64,000 nucleotides of DNA from Thermogemmatispora onikobensis (GCF_001748285.1 NZ_BDGT01000019.1:1-64000); one strand, 5' to 3'. Counted from the stretch's first letter, positions 42,840-53,770 are shown. Program-made: numbers and translations. Notes: generated by a model not told the origin, from the sequence alone.

Positions 42840-43796
42840 TCACTCCTCGCCGGGGTGCTCCTCCTCATAGCCTGCCAGGGTCTCAATCAGCAACTCCCAG
42901 AAGCGAGGCGCGTCGAGGCCATAACCAACCCAGGCGTTGGCCCGCCGGCCCAGCACCCCATAGACATCGCAGACAGTTCGCCCGAGCGTGTACTCGCCGC
43001 GCGTCTCAACAGCCACGTACATGCTATGCCTGCTGACAAGGGTCGGATCGATCAGGGCCGCTACCGCGCAGGGATCATGCACCGGTGGCGCCGCGAAGCC
43101 AAAGACCCGACGATAAGTGGCTCCGAAAAATTCGAGCAACTGGCAGACGAAGGAGGGCACCGGGCGTCCAAGGTTGCGCAGGCGCTCAAGGATGGACGGC
43201 GTGGCCAACGCCTGGTGAGTCACCTCCAGCGGAATCATCGTGATTGGGCAACCGCTGTTAAAGACGATGGCCGCAGCCTCGGGATCGAAGTAGATGTTGA
43301 ATTCGGCAGCGGGGGTAACATTCCCCAGGCCAATGGCGCCGCCCATCAGATAGAGGCCCTTGAGGCGCGAGAGGATCGCCGGCTCGCGCGTGATGGCGCT
43401 GGCCACGTTGGTGAGCGGCCCTGTGGCAACCAACACCACGTCATCCGTGCTACGCACCAGATCGATGATGAGATCGACAGCATGCTCGGGGACAGGTTCG
43501 CGCTCAGGTTGCGGTAAGGCCGGCCCGTCAAGACCCGACTCGCCGTGAATATCTGCGGCATGACGCGCCTCTCTCACCAGCGGCTGCGCCATGCCTCTGG
43601 CCACTGGCACATCGCGGATGCGCGCCAGAGCGCAGACGCTGAGGGCGTTGCGCGTGGTCTTTTCCACTGTCTGATTGCCAGCCACAGTGGTAATGGCCAG
43701 CAGCTCTAGCTTCGGGTGACGCGCCGCCAGCAGCAAGGCGATCGCATCGTCGTGCCCTGGGTCGCAGTCGAGAATGATCTTCTGCTTCTTCTCCAT
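42840..43796 (-). CDS. Nucleoside hydrolase (IunH family)
   Basis: 318 aa from ATG 43796 (AGAGG upstream); the frame is open to 44240 but the family N-terminus begins here. It hydrolyses the N-glycosidic bond of ribonucleosides, releasing ribose. The Ca2+-binding Asp cluster is IILDCDPGHDDAIALLLA. Other family signatures are ITTVAGNQTVEKTTRNAL, LVATGPLTNVA, LYLMGGA, AAEFNIYFDPEAA and VHDPCAVAAL with the final metal-binding Asp. Substrate range (inosine-uridine or purine-specific) cannot be told. It is divergent from the PFK gene. Confidence 0.93.
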   Translation of the reverse strand: MEKKQKIILDCDPGHDDAIALLLAARHPKLELLAITTVAGNQTVEKTTRNALSVCALARIRDVPVARGMAQPLVREARHAADIHGESGLDGPALPQPEREPVPEHAVDLIIDLVRSTDDVVLVATGPLTNVASAITREPAILSRLKGLYLMGGAIGLGNVTPAAEFNIYFDPEAAAIVFNSGCPITMIPLEVTHQALATPSILERLRNLGRPVPSFVCQLLEFFGATYRRVFGFAAPPVHDPCAVAALIDPTLVSRHSMYVAVETRGEYTLGRTVCDVYGVLGRRANAWVGYGLDAPRFWELLIETLAGYEEEHPGEE

Positions 43797-44130
43797 TGCA
43801 GTTCCTCTCTCTGTCCTATGGCAAGGGCGCACTCTTCTCCATTGACCGGCAGCGGGAGCGGGGAAGAATCCGGCCCGCCCAGCCAGCCCCCTTCCGCCCA
43901 GGGAGACCAGGCGCTGAGCGGCAGCCGCTCCCTCGCTCCTGCTGCGGCGGACAGAACGATTGTACCACCCGCTACAACAAAGGAGCGGCGTGAGAGAGAA
44001 GGAGGCCAGGCCGGGCTGAATTGGTCTGCCTTCCTGCTTGTGGCCCCCGCCGCTCGGAGAGTATCTTTCGCGCGCTCCTCTTGCTATAATGGCCGCAGAA
44101 CAACTCGTTTTGGGGGTTTGTTTGACAAAG
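43797..44130 (+). promoter_or_regulatory. Divergent promoter region, nucleoside hydrolase / PFK
   Basis: 334 nt. For PFK the -10 TATAAT is at 44085-44090 with a poor -35 near TATCTT (44062-44067, 17-nt spacer). Transcription would start near 44097, so the open frame upstream of 44131 is untranslated. The leftward promoter was not resolved. Confidence 0.5.
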
Positions 44131-45327
44131 ATGGCCCGCGCCAACCTGCTCATCGGCCAGTCAGGAGGCGCCACCGCTGTGATCAACGCCAGCCTGGTCG
44201 GAGCCGTAGAGGCCGCGCTGGCGAGTGAGCGAGTGGCCAATGTCTACGGCATGCTCCACGGCATCGAAGGCTTCCTCAAAGAGGAGCTGATCGACCTGGG
44301 CCGCCAACCGGCGGAGCTGTGGCCGCGCCTGCGCGAGACGCCTTCCGCCGCCCTGGGAACCTGCCGCTATCGCCTGCGCGACGAGGACCTGGAGCGCGCC
44401 TTAGCGCTGCTGCGCCGCTACGAGATCCGCTATCTGCTCTACATTGGCGGCAACGACTCAGCGGATACGCTCCACCGCCTGGCTCTCGCCGCCCAAGACA
44501 GCGGCTACGAGCTGCAGGCGATCAGCATTCCCAAAACCATCGACAACGATTTGCCGCTGACCGACCACTGTCCCGGCTACGGCAGCGCCGCCCGCTTCAT
44601 CGCTCTGACGACACTCGATTCGAGCCTCAATACGTCCTCTATTCCCTGGCACTACCCCGTCAAGGTGATCGAGACGATGGGACGCGACGCGGGTTGGCTG
44701 GCCGCGGCCTCGGCGCTGCTCAAGGAGGACGAAAGCGAGCCACCGCACCTGATCCTGGTGCCCGAGCGTCCTTTTCGCCGGAACGAGTTTCTGGCCCGTG
44801 TCGAAGCCATTCAGCGCCGCCTGGGCTACGTCGTGGTCGTGGTAGCCGAAACGGTCCGCGACGAGAGCGGGCGCCCGCTGGGCAGCCTGGGCGCCCTGGG
44901 AGTCGACGCCTTCGGCCATCCCCTGCTCAGCGGCGCTGCCCAATATCTGGTAGAATCAGTCAGAAGCCAGCTCGGCCTGCGGGCACGCTTCGATAAGCCC
45001 GGCGATTTGCAGCGGATGGCCAGCGCCTACGTCTCGCCAGTCGATCGCGCGGAGGCGCTGCTGGTGGGACGCCAGGCTGTCCTGGCCGCGCTTGCAGGGG
45101 AGAGTGACCAGATGGTAACCTTGCAACGCGAGGAGGGACCAGTCTATGGCTGCACAACCGGCCTGGCTCCGCTGGCGGCGATTGCCAATGAGAAGCGCTG
45201 TCTGCCAGCCGAGTATCTGGACGAAAATGGGATGATGATCACAGAGGCCTTTCGACGCTATGCGCTGCCATTGCTGGGTGAGCTTCCACCGCGCTATGCG
45301 CAGCTTGCGCCCATAAAGGTCAGGTGA
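44131..45327 (+). CDS. pfp: 6-phosphofructokinase, PPi-dependent type
   Basis: 398 aa from ATG 44131, fixed by the -10 at 44085-44090. The glycine-rich N-terminus is LLIGQSGGATAVINASLVGAV. The phosphoryl-donor region is GGNDSADTL and the substrate loop is PKTIDNDLPLTDHCPGYGSA. ATP-dependent enzymes have GGDG and PGTIDND at these points; Asp after GGN and Lys in PKTIDND are the marks of pyrophosphate-dependent (PFP) enzymes. It would interconvert fructose 6-phosphate and fructose 1,6-bisphosphate reversibly. It is the first gene of a four-gene plus-strand unit with deoB, a GNAT and a phosphomannomutase. Confidence 0.9.
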   Translation: MARANLLIGQSGGATAVINASLVGAVEAALASERVANVYGMLHGIEGFLKEELIDLGRQPAELWPRLRETPSAALGTCRYRLRDEDLERALALLRRYEIRYLLYIGGNDSADTLHRLALAAQDSGYELQAISIPKTIDNDLPLTDHCPGYGSAARFIALTTLDSSLNTSSIPWHYPVKVIETMGRDAGWLAAASALLKEDESEPPHLILVPERPFRRNEFLARVEAIQRRLGYVVVVVAETVRDESGRPLGSLGALGVDAFGHPLLSGAAQYLVESVRSQLGLRARFDKPGDLQRMASAYVSPVDRAEALLVGRQAVLAALAGESDQMVTLQREEGPVYGCTTGLAPLAAIANEKRCLPAEYLDENGMMITEAFRRYALPLLGELPPRYAQLAPIKVR

Positions 45328-45340
45328 AAGAAGAAAGACA

Positions 45341-46522
45341 ATGGGGTCATTGAAACGCGCAATTCTGGTTGTACTGGATGGCGTTGGGGCTGGAGCTAAT
45401 CCTGATGCGGCGGCCTACGGCGATGAGGGCGCCAGCTCGCTGGAGCACTGCGCCCAGGCCGTCGGCGGGCTGGAGCTGCCCAACCTGGGCCGCGCCGGCT
45501 TCGGCAACATCACGCCGATCCTGGGTACGCCTCCGAGGGCTGACGCCGACGGCTCGTGGGGCCGCATGAGCGAGCAGGGAGCCGGCAAGGACAGCACAAC
45601 CGGCCACTGGGAGATCACCGGGCTGATCCTGCGCCAACCCTTCCCAACCTACCCACATGGCTTCCCGTCCGAACTGATCGCCCGCTTCGAGGCAGCCATC
45701 GGACGCAAGGTCCTGGGCAACAAGCCTGCCTCGGGCACCGAGATCATCAAAGAGCTGGGCGAGGAGCATCTGCGCACCGGCTACCCAATCGTCTATACCT
45801 CAGCCGACAGCGTCTTCCAGATCGCCGCTCACCAGGATGTGATTCCCCTGGAGGAGCTGTATCGCATCTGCCAGATCGCACGCTCGCTGCTGGTCGGCGA
45901 GCACGCCGTGGGGCGCGTCATCGCTCGCCCCTTCACCGGTACACCCGGCCACTTCGTGCGCACCGAGCACCGGCGTGACTACTCGCTGCCGCCCACCGGC
46001 CCTACCCTCCTCGACCATCTGCAGGCCCGTGGCTACTCCGTCATCGGCCTCGGCAAGATCGAGGATCTCTTTGCCGGGCGGGGCCTGACTGCCAGCGAGC
46101 ACACTGAGACCAATCGCGCTGGCATGGAGGCCGCCCTGCGCTGGCTAGAGCGCGATTTTACTGGCCTGCTCTTTGTCAATCTGGTGGAATTTGACCAGCT
46201 GTGGGGCCACCGGCGCGATAGCCACGGCTACGCTCAGGCTCTGCGCGCGGTCGACCACTGGTTCGGCCTCGTACGCCAGCGCCTCCAGCCGGGCGACGCC
46301 CTCTTCTTCACCGGCGACCACGGCGTTGATCCAACCTACCGCGGTACCGACCATACGCGCGAACAGGTACCGCTGCTGGCCTACGGACCAGCCGTGCACC
46401 CCGGCCTCGATCTGGGAGTGCGCGCCACCTTCGCCGATCTGGGACAGACTATCGCTCAGGCCTTCAACGTCGAGCCGCTGGCCGCCGGCACCAGCTTTGC
46501 ACAGGAACTGGGACTGCTATGA
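45341..46522 (+). CDS. deoB: Phosphopentomutase
   Basis: 393 aa, 13 nt after the PFK stop. DeoB moves phosphate from C1 to C5 of (deoxy)ribose. It belongs to the alkaline-phosphatase fold: VVLDGVGAGANPDA (metal Asp), the phospho-Thr region GKDSTTGHWE, SADSVFQIAAHQDV, GLGKIEDLFAG and FFTGDHGVDPTYRGTDHTREQVPLLAYG with the metal His/Asp. Length equals the family norm. It completes a nucleoside path with the neighbouring nucleoside hydrolase and the distant deoC. Confidence 0.95.
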   Translation: MGSLKRAILVVLDGVGAGANPDAAAYGDEGASSLEHCAQAVGGLELPNLGRAGFGNITPILGTPPRADADGSWGRMSEQGAGKDSTTGHWEITGLILRQPFPTYPHGFPSELIARFEAAIGRKVLGNKPASGTEIIKELGEEHLRTGYPIVYTSADSVFQIAAHQDVIPLEELYRICQIARSLLVGEHAVGRVIARPFTGTPGHFVRTEHRRDYSLPPTGPTLLDHLQARGYSVIGLGKIEDLFAGRGLTASEHTETNRAGMEAALRWLERDFTGLLFVNLVEFDQLWGHRRDSHGYAQALRAVDHWFGLVRQRLQPGDALFFTGDHGVDPTYRGTDHTREQVPLLAYGPAVHPGLDLGVRATFADLGQTIAQAFNVEPLAAGTSFAQELGLL

Positions 46523-47082
46523 CCGATCGACAACTGCGGAACGATGCTTACCCGCTCCTGCATGGGGAGCGCGTCTATCTGCGCCGCCCCCAGCAGAGCG
46601 ACGCGCCCCTGGTCTTCGCCTGGGAGCGCGATGACGAGGTGTGGCGCTACGATCCCCACCGGCCCTACTCGGAGACCCTGGAGGAGTTCTTGCCGATCTT
46701 CGAGCGCAATTATGTGATAGGCAATGGACGCCAGTTCTGGTTTATCATAGAGGACGAACATCACGTTCCTATCGGGACCATCACTTACTTCAACCTGGAT
46801 TACCGCCTGCGCCAGGCCGAGATCGGCCTCGGCCTCGGCGAGAAGAGCCGCTGGGGTCAGGGCTACGGCCCGGAGGCCATCCGCACGCTGGTTCGCTACC
46901 TCTTCGAGACGCTCGGCCTGGTGCGCGTCTATGCCGAAACCGCTCAGGCCAATCAACCGGCCAGACGAGCCTTTGCCAAGGCCGGCTTTACTGAGGTCGG
47001 CCAGATCTTCGATCCGCGCAGCACCGGGGCCCCCTGGATGCTGCTGGAAATCGTCAAAACAGAGGAAACTGGAGCCTCATGA
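46519..47082 (+). CDS. GNAT family N-acetyltransferase (RimJ/RimL-like)
   Basis: 187 aa. It has the GNAT pattern: GERVYLRRPQQSDAPLVFAWERD, IGTITYFNLDYRLRQAEIGLGLGEKSRWGQGYGPEAIRTLVRYLFETLGLVRVYAETAQANQPARRAFAKAGFTEVG. The acetyl-CoA loop is the RWGQGYGPEA stretch (R/Q-x-x-G-x-G/A). Start and stop overlap deoB and the mutase by 4 nt each (ATGA), so its translation is tightly coupled to sugar-phosphate enzymes. The acceptor amine is unknown. Confidence 0.9.
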   Translation: MTDRQLRNDAYPLLHGERVYLRRPQQSDAPLVFAWERDDEVWRYDPHRPYSETLEEFLPIFERNYVIGNGRQFWFIIEDEHHVPIGTITYFNLDYRLRQAEIGLGLGEKSRWGQGYGPEAIRTLVRYLFETLGLVRVYAETAQANQPARRAFAKAGFTEVGQIFDPRSTGAPWMLLEIVKTEETGAS

Positions 47083-48449
47083 GCACAACACCGTCTTCTC
47101 AGATACCGATAGATCCGAGCATCTTTAAAGCCTACGACGTGCGCGGGATCTATGGCCGCGACCTGACCGACGAGGCAGCTTATATCATCGGGCGGGCCGC
47201 CGCCCTCTACCTGGGTGTGCCCGAGATCGCCGTGGGACGCGATATGCGCCTCTCGTCACCAGCGCTGGCCACGGCCCTGATCCGCGGGATCACCGACCAG
47301 GGCGTCAACGCGATCGAGCTGGGCCTGACCACCACCGATGAACTCTACTTCGCCGTCGGGAAGTTCAATTATCCAGCAGGTGTGATGATCACGGCCTCTC
47401 ATAACCCCGGCGAGTACAACGGCATGAAGTTCTGCCGGGCCCAGGCGGCTCCGATCAGCTTGGATAGCGGCCTAGCCGAGATCCGCGATCTGGCGCTGCG
47501 CGGTCAGTTCCCTGAGCCAGCGCACAAAGGTCAGGTCATCCAGCGCGATGTGACCGACGACTACGTGGCGCACGCCCTCTCATTCATCGATGTCAGCAAG
47601 GTCAGGCCACTCAAGGTGGTCATCGACGCCGGCAACGGCATGGCCGGCCTGATCATGCCGCGCGTCTTCCAGCATCTGCCCTGCGAGTTGATCCCTCTCT
47701 ACTTCGAGCTGGATGGCCACTTCCCGAATCACCCGGCCAGCCCGATCGAACCAGAGAATATGGTCGATGTGCAGCGCAAGGTCCGCGAAGTGGGGGCCGA
47801 TTTGGGCGCCGCCTTCGATGGCGATGCCGATCGCATGTTCCCCGTCGATGAGCAGGGCAACGTCATCGATGGATCAATGGTGACCGCTCTGGTAGCCCAG
47901 AGTCTCTTGCGCAAGCATCCGGGGTCGACCATCCTTTACAACCTGATCGTCTCGCGTAGCGTGCCCGAGCTGATCGAGCGCCTGGGGGGGAAGGCCGTGC
48001 GCACGCGCGTGGGGCACTCCTATATCAAGGCCCAGATGCGCGAGCTGAACGCCATCTTCGGCGGCGAGCACTCTGGCCATTTCTACTTCCGCGATAACTG
48101 GTACGCCGATTCTGGCTTGATCGCCTTCCTGCTGCTGCTCGAACTGGTCTCTATCGAGAATAAGCCGCTCTCGGAGCTGATCAAGCCGCTCAATACGCGC
48201 GTGCGCAGCGGCGAGATCAATAGCCGCGTCAGCGATGTTCAGGGAAAGCTAGAGGCCCTGGTCGAACGCTACGGTCCCCAGGCGCGTTCGGTCGATCGGC
48301 TCGATGGCATCACGCTCGATTTCGGCGACTGGTGGTTCAATGTGCGTCCCTCGAATACGGAGCCGCTCCTGCGCTTGAATGTGGAGGCCAATACGCGCGA
48401 GCTGATGGAGGCCAAGCGCGACGAGCTGCTGGCCTTTATCCGCTCCTGA
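47079..48449 (+). CDS. Phosphomannomutase/phosphoglucomutase
   Basis: 456 aa. An alpha-D-phosphohexomutase family member. The phosphoserine loop is MITASHNPGEYNGMK, the metal loop is AAFDGDADRMFPVDE, the sugar-binding loop is GGEHSGHFYFRDNWYAD and the C-terminal phosphate-binding loop is VRPSNTEPLLRLNVEA. The GEHSGH motif fits enzymes that take mannose or glucose phosphates. It is the last gene of the unit and its start overlaps the GNAT stop by 4 nt. A long hairpin follows at 48533. Confidence 0.93.
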   Translation: MSTTPSSQIPIDPSIFKAYDVRGIYGRDLTDEAAYIIGRAAALYLGVPEIAVGRDMRLSSPALATALIRGITDQGVNAIELGLTTTDELYFAVGKFNYPAGVMITASHNPGEYNGMKFCRAQAAPISLDSGLAEIRDLALRGQFPEPAHKGQVIQRDVTDDYVAHALSFIDVSKVRPLKVVIDAGNGMAGLIMPRVFQHLPCELIPLYFELDGHFPNHPASPIEPENMVDVQRKVREVGADLGAAFDGDADRMFPVDEQGNVIDGSMVTALVAQSLLRKHPGSTILYNLIVSRSVPELIERLGGKAVRTRVGHSYIKAQMRELNAIFGGEHSGHFYFRDNWYADSGLIAFLLLLELVSIENKPLSELIKPLNTRVRSGEINSRVSDVQGKLEALVERYGPQARSVDRLDGITLDFGDWWFNVRPSNTEPLLRLNVEANTRELMEAKRDELLAFIRS

Positions 48450-48532
48450 GCACTTCGGCTGCGCTTCTGACGGGCGGAGGCCACTACCGATAAAGATGGC
48501 GCTCTTCCGTTCAGAAAAGAACTCAGACAGGC

Positions 48533-48576
48533 GCGGGCAAGCTGCCCCCGTTTCGCCAGGGGAGCGGCTTGCCCGC
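48533..48576. terminator. Stem-loop between convergent genes
   Basis: GCGGGCAAGC (48533-48542) and GCTTGCCCGC (48567-48576): a perfect 10-bp stem, with a nested CCCC/GGGG pair in the loop. It is in the gap between the mutase (plus) and a membrane protein gene (minus), so it could end transcription from both sides. There is no T-run. Confidence 0.55.
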
Positions 48577-48637
48577 GGGCGGCGAACCCGGGCCAGGCGG
48601 CTGACGGCCCTCATCGCCCTTCGTTGCGAGACGCCAC

Positions 48638-49699
48638 TCAAAGCTGCACAGTGTAATCGTTGCCGCCCTGACCATACTGGTAGAGGAAGCGTAAGGTGAG
48701 ACTATGCAGGCCCGCCGGGGCACTGAACATCACACGGCCCTTTACCTGATGCGCACCCGGCTGGAAGCTGGTGGGCAGGGTGCTATCAAGCGGAGCCCGC
48801 ACATTACCATCGAGGACCAGGCGCAAGTAGTCGAAGCCTGGCCCGGGATTGATGGCCACCCCATTGGGGTTGTCAACGCGAAAGTTGAAGATGTAGTACT
48901 GCTGACCAGCTTTGACTTGGCCCCAGCCACTATAAGCAAACTGGCGCTCCACACTGACCAGGTGATAGGTCAGATAGAGACCCGGTTGCGCATTATAGGT
49001 GTAGGAGATGGAGAGGTTCTGAGGATAGACTTTGCCGCTATAGCTGGCCGCATCAAAGGGACCGCTGAAAGGGATGACGACCAGCGACTCGTTGAGCGTG
49101 GTTGAGCCAAGCTGGAGCTTGAGTTGCTCCAGCCGGGTTCCCCGGGGAACGGGGAAATCTAGCCAGCCATCGGCGCTCTTGCCGGGCGCCAGGGCTACCG
49201 CCAGACCAACATTGCTCGGCGCGATCGGCTTCTGGCCTGGGACCAGAAGACGAGCAGCATCATAGTAGATGACCGAGATTTGGGTACTTCCCTCATTCAC
49301 TACGTGGAGATGGAGACGCACCTGGGCCGGCCCGGGCCGGATCAGGTCGTCGCCAAAGGCACTGGCATATTGGGCATCAACCACCTGGAAAGTTAGGCCG
49401 GCATAGGGCGCCGCCCGGGCTACGCGCAGAGTGGTAATGGCCGGGGCCGGCGTTGTGGTCTCCGGGGCAAGTTCGAGGCTGTGCAGCCAGCCCCAGACGA
49501 AGAGCCCCGTGCCCCCCAGGGCGAGCAGAGCCACAATTAAGACCAACGCCAGCCAGAGACGCTGCCACGACGGTTTTTCCTCACCAGGACCCGGACGCCG
49601 TTTGCTGCCCGGACCAGCCTCCGGGCGTGGAGGACGCTCCGGCGCTGGCCACGGGCCAGAGTGCCCAGTTGGAGAAGCCAGAGAATGGAGATCAGACAT
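48638..49699 (-). CDS. Membrane-anchored protein with extracytoplasmic beta-sandwich domain
   Basis: 353 aa from ATG 49699 (frame open to 49816). A Pro/Gly-rich cytosolic N-terminus (about 1-45) is followed by one membrane helix (LWLALVLIVALLALGGTGLFVWGWL). The outside part has two repeats of Ig-like/DUF4352-like beta-strands (FQVVDAQYASAFGDDL...VRLHLHVVNEGSTQISVIYYDAARLLVPGQ, and YSYTYNAQPGLYLTYHLVSVERQF). No enzymatic motif is seen. Its function may be in adhesion or signalling; the neighbours do not help. Confidence 0.65.
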   Translation of the reverse strand: MSDLHSLASPTGHSGPWPAPERPPRPEAGPGSKRRPGPGEEKPSWQRLWLALVLIVALLALGGTGLFVWGWLHSLELAPETTTPAPAITTLRVARAAPYAGLTFQVVDAQYASAFGDDLIRPGPAQVRLHLHVVNEGSTQISVIYYDAARLLVPGQKPIAPSNVGLAVALAPGKSADGWLDFPVPRGTRLEQLKLQLGSTTLNESLVVIPFSGPFDAASYSGKVYPQNLSISYTYNAQPGLYLTYHLVSVERQFAYSGWGQVKAGQQYYIFNFRVDNPNGVAINPGPGFDYLRLVLDGNVRAPLDSTLPTSFQPGAHQVKGRVMFSAPAGLHSLTLRFLYQYGQGGNDYTVQL

Positions 49700-50261
49700 A
49701 CGAACCGTTTTGCCCCCTCTTTTGCTCGCTTTAGAGAACGTTCTTCCTCGCTTTTTTGGCCCCTGGGAGAGCCGTTCAGGTATTTCTACTATAGAAAAGA
49801 ACCGAACCACTGCCATTGTAGCAGGTTTCCTCAGCGTTGACAGCTTTTTCGGGCAGTGATAGCATTGGAGTTGCTCCTCTCCTCACTGCCATGCCAGACA
49901 GCCCACAGTGAAGAGAGCGAGCCAAGCGCACCGCGCGCAAGAGAGGCTGGCCTTCTGTCACGTCAAGACATCCTCGAGCGCGGTGCCCAGCCATCTATCT
50001 GATCCGATCTGCCGGCGCGCTCCGTCCGCGCCGCGCGGCTTCCGCACGCATCTGCCCCCAGCCTGGCAGCCGCTCGCCGGCTGGGGTCCGGGCAGGGTTC
50101 GAGCCAGGTCGGGCGCGGCTGGCCAGCACGCACGGTCGTTGCGACCCCCGCGCAGCGCACTCATCACTTAGAGCGCCCGCTCAGAACAGGAAAAGAGAGC
50201 AGGAAGGCAGAGGGACACCGCGCGCACGACGCAAAGGACAGACAGACAAAGGAGTACGTAT
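49700..50261 (+). other. Upstream region of sucC with promoter candidate
   Basis: 562 nt. A rightward promoter candidate is TTGACA (49837-49842), 17-nt spacer, TAGCAT (49860-49865), which would give a leader of about 390 nt before sucC. Nothing else was recognised. A GC-rich stretch (50000-50160) shows some short inverted segments. The ORFs in it are not supported. Confidence 0.45.
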
Positions 50262-51412
<1,151 letters not shown>

Positions 51413-51416
<4 letters not shown>

Positions 51417-52288
51417 GCATTCTACTCGATGAGCATACCCGTGTCATTGTCCAGGGTATTACCGGACGCGAGGGGAGCTATCACACGACTCGCATGCTGG
51501 AGGCCGGCACGAAGGTGGTGGCCGGCGTGACACCCGGGAAGGGCGGCCAGAGCGCCTGCGGCCTGCCAGTCTTCGATACGGTGGCCGAGGCCAAGGCGGC
51601 CACCGACGCCAACGCCAGCTGTATCTTCGTCCCACCCGCCGGGGCCGCCGATGCCATCATGGAGGCCGCCAGCGCCGGCATTAAGCTGATCGTCTGCATT
51701 ACTGAGTTCATTCCCGTGCTGGATACGGCCCGCGCCATGCTGGTGGTGCGCGAGCATGGGGCTACCCTGATCGGCCCGAACTGCCCCGGCCTCTGCACCC
51801 CCGGCCAGGGGAAAATCGGGATCATGCCCTACCAGATCTTTACTCCCGGCCCCGTCGGCTTCATCTCCCGCTCAGGAACACTGACCTACGAGGTCGTGGC
51901 CCTGCTCACCGAGGCCGGCATCGGCCAGTCAACCTGCATCGGCATCGGCGGCGACCCGATCATCGGCTCAACCTTTGTCGACCACCTGAAGCTGTTCGAG
52001 CAGGACCCGCAAACGCAGGCCGTGGTCTTCTGCGGCGAGATCGGTGGCAGCGATGAGGAGGACGCCGCCGAGTTCATCAAGACGATGAAGAAGCCGGTGG
52101 TGGCCTTTATCTCAGGTCGTACCGCTCCTCCAGGCAAACGCATGGGCCACGCAGGCGCCATTATCTCGGGCAATACGGGCACAGCTCAGGGAAAGGTGGC
52201 AGCCCTGCAGGCCGCCGGTGTGCCAGTCGCAGAGACCATCTTCGATATTCCCGAGCTGGTCAAGACAGCCCTGGCCAGGCAGGTGTAG
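51413..52288 (+). CDS. sucD: Succinate-CoA ligase subunit alpha
   Basis: 291 aa from ATG 51413, overlapping sucC by 4 nt. The CoA-binding Rossmann domain has [19 protein letters not shown] and [17 protein letters not shown] and [12 protein letters not shown] are the family signature, and [27 protein letters not shown] contains the phospho-His (GHAGAI). It works as an alpha-beta dimer or heterotetramer with SucC. An imperfect palindrome follows the stop codon at 52336-52360. Confidence 0.96.
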
Positions 52289-52335
52289 CCTCGGCTGAGC
52301 TACGCCCTGGACAGCCTCCACGAGGAGCACTGGAT

Positions 52336-52360
52336 GGGCCGGACCTGATCAGGCCGGCCC
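52336..52360. terminator. Palindromic stem after sucCD
   Basis: GGGCCGG, A, CCTGATCAGG, CCGGCCC: an almost perfect 25-nt palindrome, 48 nt after the sucD stop. It could act as a terminator or be a protected 3' end; no U-tract follows. Confidence 0.5.
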
Positions 52361-52567
52361 GCACCCAATCAGCCCAGGGTCCGTTACACTACTACTCTTA
52401 TTCCTGCGCGTGGGTCGCAGCCCTGGTCTCGCTCTAGCGATTCACGAGCAGCCAAGCGCAGCTACAAAGACGCTGATGCGAGGAGTGGCCCCTGGCCTCC
52501 GGCCCCCACCCCGGACAATCCCACTAGCTGGGAGCTGGGGCCAGTCCCCGCCTGGCGAAGAGGAGAG

Positions 52568-53770
52568 ATGACAACAGCACTCGTCTACGACCCGATCTTC
52601 TTAGAGCATATTACGCCGCGCCGGCACCCCGAGCGCCCCGAACGTCTGCAGCGAGCAATGGCAGTGCTGGAGGCCCTCGGCTGGCTCCAGCGGGAAGGAC
52701 TGGTCCTACTCCCACCACGCGAGGCCAGCGAGGATGAGCTGGCTCTGGCCCACGATCGCCTCTACATCCGCGCAGTGCGCGCCGCGGCAGAGCGCGCCGC
52801 CCGCGAAGCCGCCGCTGGCGGACGGGTCTCCCATTTCTTTGCGCCAGAGACCTTCGTCTCCGGTCGCTCCTATGAGGCCGCGGCTAAGGCCGCCGGCGCC
52901 GGCCTCACCGCCATCGACGCCCTCTTCAAAGGCGAGATCGATAATGCCTACTGCCTGGTCCGCCCGCCCGGCCACCACGCCGAGTACGACGAGGCCCTGG
53001 GCTTCTGCCTCTTCAATAACGTTGCTATCGCCGCCCGCTACGCCATCGAGCACTATGGCCTCGAACGAGTGATGATCATCGATTTCGATGTTCATCACGG
53101 CAATGGGACCCAGAACATCTTTTATCGTGATCCGCGCGTCCTCTACTTCTCAACCCATCAGGCCCCGTTCTATCCAGGCACAGGACGCTCGGACGAGCGC
53201 GGCGAGGGGGAGGGCCTGGGCACGACCATCAACGTGCCATTGCCGGCCACGACCGGCTTTGAGATCTATGAGCCGGTCTTTCGTCAGGTGATGGCACCCG
53301 CCGCCGACCGCTTTCAGCCACAGCTGATCCTGGTATCGGCAGGCTTCGACGCCCACTGGAAAGATCCCCTGGCTAACATGTATCTGTCGACCGCTGGCTT
53401 CGCTCAGCTGATGATGATCATCATCGAACTGGCGAAATATCTCTGCGATGGCCGGCTGATCATGATCCAGGAGGGCGGCTACGATCTGCAGGCAAACGCG
53501 GCCTGCGTCGCTACCAGCATTAACTTGCTGCTGGGCGACGACGCCGCTGTCGATAGCCTTGGGCCGGCCCCGGAGAAGCCTTTCCGCATCAATACGGATG
53601 TGCTCATTGCTGAGCTGCGGCGCATCCACAAGCTGACTGGCTACCGCATGCGCAATGCACCGCGGCCAGACATCGCCAGGCTACGACGCGAGGTCAAAGG
53701 ACCAGAGGCGGAGATCCCCGCCAGCGATCCCGCCAGCAGCAACGGCAAGGGAACGGATGGCAATCCCTGA
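52568..53770 (+). CDS. Histone deacetylase family protein (acetylpolyamine/acetoin amidohydrolase type)
   Basis: 400 aa with GAGGAG upstream. Zinc-dependent deacetylase motifs: RHPERPERLQRAM, CLVRPPGHHAEYDEALGFCLFNNVAIAARYA, IDFDVHHGNGTQNIFY (Asp-His zinc ligands), YPGTG, LVSAGFDAHWKDPLA (Asp ligand) and IQEGGYDL. Bacterial homologues deacetylate polyamines or small amides or acetylated proteins. The last ~50 residues are low complexity. A GNAT gene starts 45 nt downstream, so an acetylation/deacetylation pair is possible. Confidence 0.93.
   Translation: MTTALVYDPIFLEHITPRRHPERPERLQRAMAVLEALGWLQREGLVLLPPREASEDELALAHDRLYIRAVRAAAERAAREAAAGGRVSHFFAPETFVSGRSYEAAAKAAGAGLTAIDALFKGEIDNAYCLVRPPGHHAEYDEALGFCLFNNVAIAARYAIEHYGLERVMIIDFDVHHGNGTQNIFYRDPRVLYFSTHQAPFYPGTGRSDERGEGEGLGTTINVPLPATTGFEIYEPVFRQVMAPAADRFQPQLILVSAGFDAHWKDPLANMYLSTAGFAQLMMIIIELAKYLCDGRLIMIQEGGYDLQANAACVATSINLLLGDDAAVDSLGPAPEKPFRINTDVLIAELRRIHKLTGYRMRNAPRPDIARLRREVKGPEAEIPASDPASSNGKGTDGNP

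Noticed and set aside
50090-50125. tRNA-like T-arm sequence (GGTTCGAGCC)
   Set aside because: The flanking stem does not pair and no anticodon or acceptor arm can be built.
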